From Deltaproteobacteria bacterium (GTDB lineage: Bacteria; Desulfobacterota; Binatia; Binatales; Binataceae), in contig PMOH01000408.1 of assembly GCA_003161515.1 (NCBI GenBank), positions 1-11,465 on the forward strand: DNA of 11,465 nucleotides. Direction: 5' to 3'. Below are positions 6,706 to 11,465 of the stretch, in pieces; the first letter of the stretch is position 1, and each line of letters opens with the position of its first letter. The translations under genes and the position numbers were made by a program. The notes beneath the pieces were generated by a model. It worked only from the letters and a program-made list of their open reading frames with translations, ran no database searches and was not told the origin of the DNA.

Positions 6706-7599
6706 ATGGCAACGCTCGAATTCACCAAGATGCACGGATGTGGCAACGACTACATCTATGTTGTCGCGACGCGCGCGCGCCCCGCCGATCCGGCCGCACT
6801 CTCGATCAAACTTTCTGATCGCCATTTCGGGATCGGCGCCGACGGCCTGATCATGCTCGCGCCGTCGAGCAGCGCCGACATTCGAATGGAGATGTACAAC
6901 GCCGATGGCAGCCGCGGCGACATGTGCGGCAACGGAATCCGATGCGTCGCGCGGCTCGCCTTCGATCGTGGCCTCGTGCGCCGCAATCCGATGCGGATCG
7001 AGACCGACGCGGGTCTCAAGACGGTCATGCTGCAGCTCGAAGGTCGGCGCGTGATTGGCGCGACGGTCGATATGGGCGAGCCGATTCTCGACGGCCGCGG
7101 AATCCCGGTGAACGCCGACGGGCGAGTTATCGACTACCCGCTCGAGGTCGCAGGCCGGCGCGAATCGATCACGGCGGTCTCGATGGGCAATCCGCATTGC
7201 GTCGTGTTCGTCGCCGACGACGGCGTGTTCAAGTTGCAGGATCGTGATTTTGCCACGCTGGGCCGCGAGTTCGAGCATCATCCATTTTTTCCGCGCCGCG
7301 TGAATACCGAGTTCATCCTTGCCTCGTCGCGTCGCAATCTGAAAATGCGGGTATGGGAGCGCGGTTCGGGTGAGACTTGGGCATGCGGCACCGGCGCGTG
7401 CGCGGCACTGGTAGCGGCGGTGCTGACGAATCACGCCGAGCGGACCGCCACGGTCGAACTGCGCGGCGGTAATCTTGAAATCGAATGGCGCGCCGACGGT
7501 CCCGATGCGAATCACGTTTTCATGACCGGCAATGCCGTCGAGGTTTTTCGGGGCGCGGTCGAGCTTGGCGCCGACGAGATGGTTCCAGTGAAACAGTGA
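6706..7599 (+). CDS. dapF: Diaminopimelate epimerase
   Basis: PLP-independent epimerase that converts LL- to meso-diaminopimelate, giving both the lysine precursor and the peptidoglycan cross-linking residue. 297 residues from ATG 6706. The two catalytic cysteines are present: Cys74 in DMCGNGIRC and Cys227 in ETWACGTGACAALVAA. Also visible are the N-terminal FTKMHGCGNDYIYV, RHFGIGADGL-like DRHFGIGADGL, SMGNPHCVVFV and RVNTEFI. A GTG at 6691, directly after the lysA stop, is an alternative start adding five residues (MRINA). The ATG is preferred because family members normally begin a few residues before the FTKMHG motif; neither start has a clear ribosome binding site. It is followed 27 bases later by dapA. 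Confidence 0.95.
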   Translation: MATLEFTKMHGCGNDYIYVVATRARPADPAALSIKLSDRHFGIGADGLIMLAPSSSADIRMEMYNADGSRGDMCGNGIRCVARLAFDRGLVRRNPMRIETDAGLKTVMLQLEGRRVIGATVDMGEPILDGRGIPVNADGRVIDYPLEVAGRRESITAVSMGNPHCVVFVADDGVFKLQDRDFATLGREFEHHPFFPRRVNTEFILASSRRNLKMRVWERGSGETWACGTGACAALVAAVLTNHAERTATVELRGGNLEIEWRADGPDANHVFMTGNAVEVFRGAVELGADEMVPVKQ

Positions 7600-7626
7600 A
7601 ATGAAAAAGGCGGGAGACTACCAACG

Positions 7627-8499
7627 ATGTTCAATGGCGCATTGACTGCTCTCGTCACGCCGTTTCGCGATGGTGAGGTGGACGCTCGGGCGCTGCGCGA
7701 CCTCATAGAATGGCAGATCCAGAGCGGCATCGACGGCCTGGTCCCGTGCGGCTCGACCGGCGAATCCGCAACCCTCACGCATGCCGAGCACGACAGCGTT
7801 ATCAAGCTTACGATCGAGCAGGTGCGAAAACGCGTCCCGGTGATCGCGGGCACCGGATCGAACTCGACCGCCGAGGCGATTCGGCTGACCGCGGCTGCGC
7901 GCGAGATGGGCGCGGACGGCGCGCTGCTGCTGTCGCCGTACTACAACAAGCCCACGCAGGACGGCATCTACCGGCACTACAAGACGATCGCGGCGAGCGT
8001 GGACCTCCCGCTGTTTGTGTACAACGTCCCCGGCCGCACGTCCTCCAATATCTTGCCCGAAACCGTGGCGCGGCTGGCTGAAATCAAGAACATCGTCGGT
8101 ATCAAGGAAGCGTCGGGCTCGATGGATCAGTCGTCCGATATCTTAAAGATGTGCGGCGACCGAATAACGATTCTTTCCGGCGACGACGCGCTCACTCTGC
8201 CGCTGGTCGCGCTCGGTGCGAAAGGCGTGATCTCGACATGCAGCAACGTTGTTCCGCGTGAGATGCACGATCTCGCGGTCGCCGCGCAGGCCGGTGATTT
8301 CGCGAAGGCCCGCGAGATCCATTTCAGGCTGCTGCCGCTGATCCGGTCGCTGTTCGTCGAGACCAATCCGATTCCGGTCAAGCAGGCGCTCGCGTTCATG
8401 GGCAAATGCGCCAACGAATTGCGGATGCCGCTGGTGCCGATGACCGCGGCTCCCGCGGAGAAATTGCGCGTCGCGATGAAGGAACTCCGCCTCGTCTGA
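7627..8499 (+). CDS. dapA: 4-hydroxy-tetrahydrodipicolinate synthase
   Basis: Class I aldolase that condenses pyruvate with aspartate semialdehyde, the committed step of the diaminopimelate/lysine pathway; normally a tetramer. 290 residues, normal length, TIM barrel. The Schiff-base lysine is Lys160 in IVGIKEASG. The proton-relay residues align as Ser43 (usually Thr), Tyr106 in SPYYNKP and Tyr132 in FVYNVPGRT; Thr44 follows in CGSTGESATL. IPVKQAL near the C-terminus is typical. The ATG at 7627 is preceded by GGGAG (7612-7616). Pyruvate-lyase relatives such as N-acetylneuraminate lyase are possible from the fold alone, but the adjacent lysA and dapF and the motif set make DapA the clear call. 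The pathway's next gene, dapB, does not follow. Confidence 0.96.
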   Translation: MFNGALTALVTPFRDGEVDARALRDLIEWQIQSGIDGLVPCGSTGESATLTHAEHDSVIKLTIEQVRKRVPVIAGTGSNSTAEAIRLTAAAREMGADGALLLSPYYNKPTQDGIYRHYKTIAASVDLPLFVYNVPGRTSSNILPETVARLAEIKNIVGIKEASGSMDQSSDILKMCGDRITILSGDDALTLPLVALGAKGVISTCSNVVPREMHDLAVAAQAGDFAKAREIHFRLLPLIRSLFVETNPIPVKQALAFMGKCANELRMPLVPMTAAPAEKLRVAMKELRLV

Positions 8500-8511
8500 T
8501 CGGCGCTGGCC

Positions 8512-9318
8512 ATGGCTGACCCCTACTACAAGCAGCATTGGGTCGATATCGACCCGGACCGCCATAATGCCTACGACCAGATCCTCGCGTATCACCCCGC
8601 GATGGAACCGCTGTTGCGCCCGCTCGATCTCAGGGCAGGTCTGCGCGTGCTCGACGTCGGCTCGGGACCCGGCCACACCAGCCTCGAACTCGCACGTCGC
8701 GTGGCTCCCAACGGCAAAGTGACCGGCGTGGATATCAACGCGGAATTCATCGAGCGATCGAGCGCTCGTGCTCGCGACGCCAAGCTGGCGGTGGAGTTCG
8801 TACATAGCGCGTTTCCTCCGCTGCGCTTTCCCGACGCTTCGTTCGACCGCGTGTGGTGCAAAAACGTTCTTGAATATGTCGATTCCGCAGCCGATACTGT
8901 CGCCGAAATGGCGCGCGTGACGGCACCGGGCGGAGTCGTCGTCGCGGTTGACAGCGATTGGGATATGCTGGCGCTCGATATCGGTCCCGCGGCGCGTGAT
9001 CTCACCGATCGAATCCTCGCGGCGTCGAAGGCGATCGCGATCAAGGAGCCGCGGATTGGACGCCAGCTCTATCGCCTCTTTCGCGCGGCCGGTCTTACCG
9101 ACGTGAAAGTTGAGATTCACGCCGGCGCCGACACTGTCGGACGCTCGATGCCGATGCTGAAGGCGAGTTTCGCGCGGTATGCGCGCGACTCCGGCAAGAT
9201 CGCCGACGCCGAGGTCGCACGATGGTTCGGCGAGATCGACAGCGCCGTCGCGAGCGGATCGTTTCTGTTCGTATTGCCGCAGTTTGTGGTACGGGGAGTG
9301 AGGAACCAGGCGTCGTAG
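8512..9318 (+). CDS. Class I SAM-dependent methyltransferase, substrate unknown
   Basis: 268 residues, Methyltransf_11/UbiE-like fold. Motif I VLDVGSGPG (46-54) binds SAM, GVD with Asp74 is the acidic ribose contact, and FPDASFDRVWCKNVLEYV (106-123) covers the post-II/motif IV region. APGG (138-141) precedes a core beta strand. The C-terminal part (about 150-268) has no motif I can assign to a substrate, and there are no membrane segments. The ATG lies 12 bases after the dapA stop without a visible ribosome binding site, so it is probably the tail of the lysine transcript. Its place is where dapB often stands in related clusters, but it is not a reductase: no DapB-type NAD(P)-binding motif or catalytic HH-x5-K-x-DxPSGT segment is seen. 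Confidence 0.85.
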   Translation: MADPYYKQHWVDIDPDRHNAYDQILAYHPAMEPLLRPLDLRAGLRVLDVGSGPGHTSLELARRVAPNGKVTGVDINAEFIERSSARARDAKLAVEFVHSAFPPLRFPDASFDRVWCKNVLEYVDSAADTVAEMARVTAPGGVVVAVDSDWDMLALDIGPAARDLTDRILAASKAIAIKEPRIGRQLYRLFRAAGLTDVKVEIHAGADTVGRSMPMLKASFARYARDSGKIADAEVARWFGEIDSAVASGSFLFVLPQFVVRGVRNQAS

Positions 9319-9351
9319 TGTGAACGCAAATCTCTTTCGGGGGAAAGACGA

Positions 9352-10122
9352 ATGACTTTTGCATGGCTCGCATTTTTCGACGCCATCCTCGCGATCGCGA
9401 TGATCGGCGCAGGATTGGTCGGCGCGCATTTCCGCCTGATCGCGCCGTTCATGGGATTCCAATTGTTCGCGCTCGGATTTCTGCTCAGCATCCTGGGATT
9501 CCTGATCGGCCTGCTCGCGATTTTCCTGACGCGCAATCCTCAAGTGAGCGCCGGACGCAATCGGGCCGTGATGGCCACGGTGGTATGCGCGGTGATCGCG
9601 CTGCCCTTGATCGTGACGTTGCTCCGGAGTTCCAAGTATCCGCCGATCAACGACATCACGACCGATTTCGACAATCCGCCCGAATTCGTCAACGCGCAGA
9701 AGCTTCAGCACGAACCGAATCGCGAGATGAAATACGACAAGGCGAAATACGCCGACCGGCAGTTGAAGGGCTACGGCCCGATCGGGCCGATCAAGGAGCG
9801 CCTCTCGCCGGCCGACGCTTTCGCGCGCGTCACCGAGGTCGCCAAGGCCTCGCCGACGTGGACGATTACTTATTCGGATCCAGCCACCAATACGCTCGAG
9901 GCGGTCGCGACCTCGAAGCTGTGGCATTTCAATGATGACGTCGTGATCCAGGTTCGGCCGACGCCCGACGGCGCCAGCCTGATCGAAATGCGATCCAAAT
10001 CGCGCGACGGCATCGGCGATTTCGGCGTCAACGCGCGTCGTATCCGCCGTTTCTTCGATCGTATCGCGCTGGCCCGCACCACCAACGATCAGACCGCCGG
10101 CGATGACGTAGACCAGCCGTAA
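9352..10122 (+). CDS. Membrane protein with DUF1499 domain
   Basis: 256 residues. Three hydrophobic helices occupy about 4-25, 36-59 and 72-91; a soluble DUF1499-type domain follows. The domain shows its usual opening YPPINDITTDFDNPPEF (96-112), TLEAVATS (181-188) with a following F-x-D-D-V-V-I segment, and the ending R-S-K-S-R-D-G-x-G-D-F-G-V-N-A-R-R-I (214-231). The function of the family is unknown. A strong ribosome binding site (GGGGGA at 9339-9344) lies 7 bases before the ATG, 33 bases after the methyltransferase. Inference: the domain probably faces the periplasm or cytoplasmic surface next to the membrane; topology is not settled by the sequence. Confidence 0.85.
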   Translation: MTFAWLAFFDAILAIAMIGAGLVGAHFRLIAPFMGFQLFALGFLLSILGFLIGLLAIFLTRNPQVSAGRNRAVMATVVCAVIALPLIVTLLRSSKYPPINDITTDFDNPPEFVNAQKLQHEPNREMKYDKAKYADRQLKGYGPIGPIKERLSPADAFARVTEVAKASPTWTITYSDPATNTLEAVATSKLWHFNDDVVIQVRPTPDGASLIEMRSKSRDGIGDFGVNARRIRRFFDRIALARTTNDQTAGDDVDQP

Positions 10123-10137
10123 GAGCGACCGGTCTAC
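10108..10137. terminator. Possible stem-loop between convergent genes
   Basis: Inverted repeat GTAGACC (10108-10114) and GGTCTAC (10131-10137), 16-base loop. It spans the 11-base gap between the two convergent genes and covers both stop codons. There is no T-run on either strand, so a classical intrinsic terminator is not supported. A shorter palindrome GACCGGTC (10127-10134) lies within it. Confidence 0.25.
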
Positions 10138-11072
10138 TGCTTGAGTGCGCGAATCGTTCGCATCACGGCGGCGTTGCGATCTTCATTGACCGGATTCGTG
10201 AACACGATCGCGGTTCCGATTCCCGGCGCGCATAGCTCCTGCAGCCGCTCGCGAACTCGCGACTCTGACCCAACGAGGAGGGTCGCATCGATCAGTTCGT
10301 CGCTAACTGCCTTTATTGCTGCATCGGCGTCGCGACCGGCCGCGCGAATCGTCGCGATTTCCCGCTCGAATCCCGAATGCGCCATCATGTTGCCGTAAAA
10401 CTTCAGTGCGCCGTAGCGTGACAGCAGCTTGCGCGCGGGACGCCGAGCCGCTTCCAAGTCATCTGAAATAAATGCGGTCGCGAACAGCGTCGCCTCGATC
10501 TGCTTTGGGTCACGGCCGCCGATCTTCGCGCCTTCGGCCAATTCGCCGAGCGCTTCCTTGACCCGCGCCGGCGGAAAGAAGTTGAAGATGACGCCGTCGC
10601 CAATTTCACCGGCCAGCTTGACCATCGGGCGCGAGACGCCCGCCAGGTAAAGCGGCAGTTTCGCGCTGACGCGCGGTCCCGTCTTACCGCCGTCGAGCGC
10701 GGCGCGAAGTGTCTTCACAGTTTCGCGCATCTTGGTGAGCGGAATTCCCATCTCGATTCCGAGCGCGGAGTTGCCCTCGCGATGCCCCGTGCCGAGCCCG
10801 AGAATAAATCGTCCGCCGGTGAATTCCTGCACCGCCGCGGCTTCATTGGCGAGCAGGTTTGGATGCCGCAGATAAATGTTTGTGATCGCAGTGCCGAGCT
10901 TGATTCGCTTGGTGTGGAGCCCGAGCGCGAGCGAGCATGCCAGCGAGTCGTTGTTCGCCTCGGTCATGAAGACGCCCGAAAAGCCAGCGTCCTCCGCCGC
11001 CCGCGACCATTCGATCAGGCGCGCCGGCGGACTGTCGGGAAGAATCGTGCAAGCAAGCGCAATTTTGGCCAT
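10134..11072 (-). CDS. F420-type luciferase-like (LLM) oxidoreductase
   Basis: 312 residues, bacterial-luciferase-like TIM barrel. The N-terminus AKIALACTILPD and the helix with WSRAAEDAGFSGVFMTE are typical. The conserved core is LGTAITNIYLRHPNLLANEA followed by EFTGGRFILGLGTG (about 59-96). PLYLAGVSRPMVKLAGEIGDGVIFNFF (140-166) is the usual cofactor-side segment of the coenzyme F420-dependent subgroup related to methylene-tetrahydromethanopterin reductase. The substrate cannot be told from sequence, and FMN use is not excluded. The ATG (11070-11072, - strand) has a good ribosome binding site AAAGGA (complement of 11082-11087). The gene runs against the biosynthetic cluster and is transcribed separately from it. 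Confidence 0.9.
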   Translation of the reverse strand: MAKIALACTILPDSPPARLIEWSRAAEDAGFSGVFMTEANNDSLACSLALGLHTKRIKLGTAITNIYLRHPNLLANEAAAVQEFTGGRFILGLGTGHREGNSALGIEMGIPLTKMRETVKTLRAALDGGKTGPRVSAKLPLYLAGVSRPMVKLAGEIGDGVIFNFFPPARVKEALGELAEGAKIGGRDPKQIEATLFATAFISDDLEAARRPARKLLSRYGALKFYGNMMAHSGFEREIATIRAAGRDADAAIKAVSDELIDATLLVGSESRVRERLQELCAPGIGTAIVFTNPVNEDRNAAVMRTIRALKQ

Positions 11073-11112
11073 GATGAAAATTCCTTTCGACTGACTCCAC
11101 GCGACACTTTCA

Positions 11113-11235
11113 TCAAGCGGCAGTTTCCGTCAAGCGTGTGGCGCTAAGAACCTGCACTCGCAGCGCGCGCTGGACTTTTTTGGCCGACGCATCGTACACA
11201 TAGTTTGGATTGCCAACGATGCGGCCGTTTTCCAT
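11113..11235 (-). CDS. Possible 40-residue small ORF upstream of the LLM gene
   Basis: ATG at 11233-11235 to TGA at 11113-11115 on the - strand, 40 residues beginning MENGRIVGNPNYVYDASAKK. The composition is that of a soluble basic peptide, with no membrane segment or signal. It lies 40 bases upstream of the LLM start on the same strand, in the otherwise empty divergent region. The ribosome binding site is weak and an in-frame TGA sits two codons before the ATG. I recognise no family. It may be a small leader gene, a remnant of a larger gene, or chance; its protein-like composition is the only positive sign. Confidence 0.3.
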   Translation of the reverse strand: MENGRIVGNPNYVYDASAKKVQRALRVQVLSATRLTETAA

Positions 11236-11252
11236 GGGTCACATCTCAAACC

Positions 11253-11258
11253 GGGAGG
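11253..11258 (+). promoter_or_regulatory. Ribosome binding site of the exported-protein gene
   Basis: GGGAGG, 7 bases before the ATG at 11266. It supports this short, edge-truncated frame as a real gene and fixes its start over the GTG at 11263, which is in another frame. Confidence 0.6.
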
Positions 11259-11265
11259 ACCAGTG

Positions 11266-11465
11266 ATGAAGCGATTTTCGGTGGCATTGATCGCAACAAG
11301 TATGCTGATGACGTTGGTCGGTCTGGGATTCGCAAAAGACCTCAGCACGGTCGGTATCGAAGAAGCCTTCATCGATGCGGTCGGCACTTGCGGTCCCTCG
11401 AGCAATGTCGCCGGCTCACTCGGCAAGAGCGACGATCCGCAGGTCAAAATCGAACTGCGCGACGC
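11266..11465 (+). CDS. Exported protein of unknown function, 3'-truncated by window edge
   Basis: 66 complete codons are visible and the frame is open to the window end. The N-terminus MKRFSVALIATSMLMTLVGL forms a classic Sec signal peptide: two positive residues, a hydrophobic core and a likely cleavage after Gly-Phe-Ala at residue 23, leaving KDLSTVG as the mature start. There is no lipobox cysteine, so it is a secreted or periplasmic protein rather than a lipoprotein. The visible mature part (IEEAFIDAVGTCGPSSNVAG and on) has a single Cys and no motif I recognise. A strong ribosome binding site precedes the ATG. It diverges from the LLM gene and may share a regulatory region with it. Confidence 0.75.
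   Translation, partial: MKRFSVALIATSMLMTLVGLGFAKDLSTVGIEEAFIDAVGTCGPSSNVAGSLGKSDDPQVKIELRD

Larger units (their letters stand above)
11073..11265. other. Divergent intergenic region
   Basis: 193 bases between the LLM gene (- strand) and the exported-protein gene (+ strand). Besides the possible 40-codon ORF it holds a 12-base palindrome CAGCGCGCGCTG (11161-11172) followed three bases later by six T (11176-11181). Promoters for both flanking genes should lie here, but I find no -35/-10 pair good enough to call. No tRNA-like structure is seen. Confidence 0.6.

Noticed and set aside
8143..9927. 594-codon open frame on the - strand opposite dapA, the methyltransferase and the DUF1499 gene
   Set aside because: It lies fully antisense to three genes with clear family motifs. 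High-GC codon use commonly leaves such long antisense frames open, and its translation is Arg/His-rich with no recognisable domain.
11161..11181. Palindrome CAGCGCGCGCTG followed by six T, resembling an intrinsic terminator on the + strand
   Set aside because: No + strand gene ends just upstream, the usable stem is only four pairs with a four-base loop, and three bases separate it from the T-run. On the - strand the T-run can be read as two Lys codons of a possible small ORF.
11130..11447. 105-codon - strand frame across the divergent region and the start of the exported-protein gene
   Set aside because: It overlaps antisense a + strand frame that has a strong ribosome binding site and a textbook signal peptide, and its own translation has no features.
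1..11465. Search for CRISPR arrays, insertion sequences, tRNA/rRNA genes, toxin-antitoxin or defence genes
   Set aside because: No regularly spaced direct repeats, transposase motifs, tRNA-like cloverleaf or defence-type domains were recognised by eye on either strand.

Overview
This window is a block of amino-acid biosynthesis genes from a high-GC bacterium. Nine complete genes and one 5'-truncated gene lie on the + strand in close succession (positions 1-10122). A convergent oxidoreductase gene follows on the - strand (10134-11072), and a divergent exported-protein gene is cut by the right edge. The order argD-argF-argG-(small gene)-argH-lipoprotein-lysA-dapF-dapA resembles arginine/lysine clusters I recall from deltaproteobacterial lineages such as Geobacter. 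The high GC, the frequent GTG and TTG starts, and the F420-type luciferase-like oxidoreductase suggest a member of the Desulfobacterota/Binatota-like assemblage. The taxonomic guess is inference from gene order and composition; no rRNA or other marker is present.

Left part, arginine (1-4835): the end of argD (acetylornithine aminotransferase), then argF (ornithine carbamoyltransferase), argG (argininosuccinate synthase) and argH (argininosuccinate lyase). Together these convert N-acetylglutamate semialdehyde to acetylornithine and take ornithine through citrulline to arginine. The acetylornithine deacetylation or transfer step (argE/argJ) is not in the window. argD and argF overlap by ATGA. 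A 58-residue Cys/His-rich protein of unknown function, starting with TTG behind a strong ribosome binding site, sits between argG and argH. argH probably starts at a GTG at 3453: that choice makes its catalytic residue numbers coincide with those of the vertebrate argininosuccinate lyase/delta-crystallin family.

Middle part, lysine/diaminopimelate (4832-8499): a lipoprotein overlaps argH by ATGA. Its mature N-terminus is LptM-like and is followed by a fibronectin type III-like domain. After a 92-base gap with a possible -10 element come lysA (diaminopimelate decarboxylase), dapF (diaminopimelate epimerase) and dapA (4-hydroxy-tetrahydrodipicolinate synthase). These supply lysine and meso-diaminopimelate for peptidoglycan. 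dapB and a dedicated diaminopimelate aminotransferase are not in the window.

Right part: a class I SAM-dependent methyltransferase directly after dapA, a three-helix membrane protein with a DUF1499 domain, a convergent F420-type luciferase-like oxidoreductase, a 193-base divergent intergenic region with a possible 40-codon ORF, and the start of a secreted protein.

Most of the window is ordinary core metabolism with intact catalytic residues. I do not see a defence system, mobile element, CRISPR array or RNA gene. The parts worth a second look are the small Cys/His protein between argG and argH, the LptM-like/FN3 lipoprotein at the arg-lys junction, and the unassigned methyltransferase after dapA.
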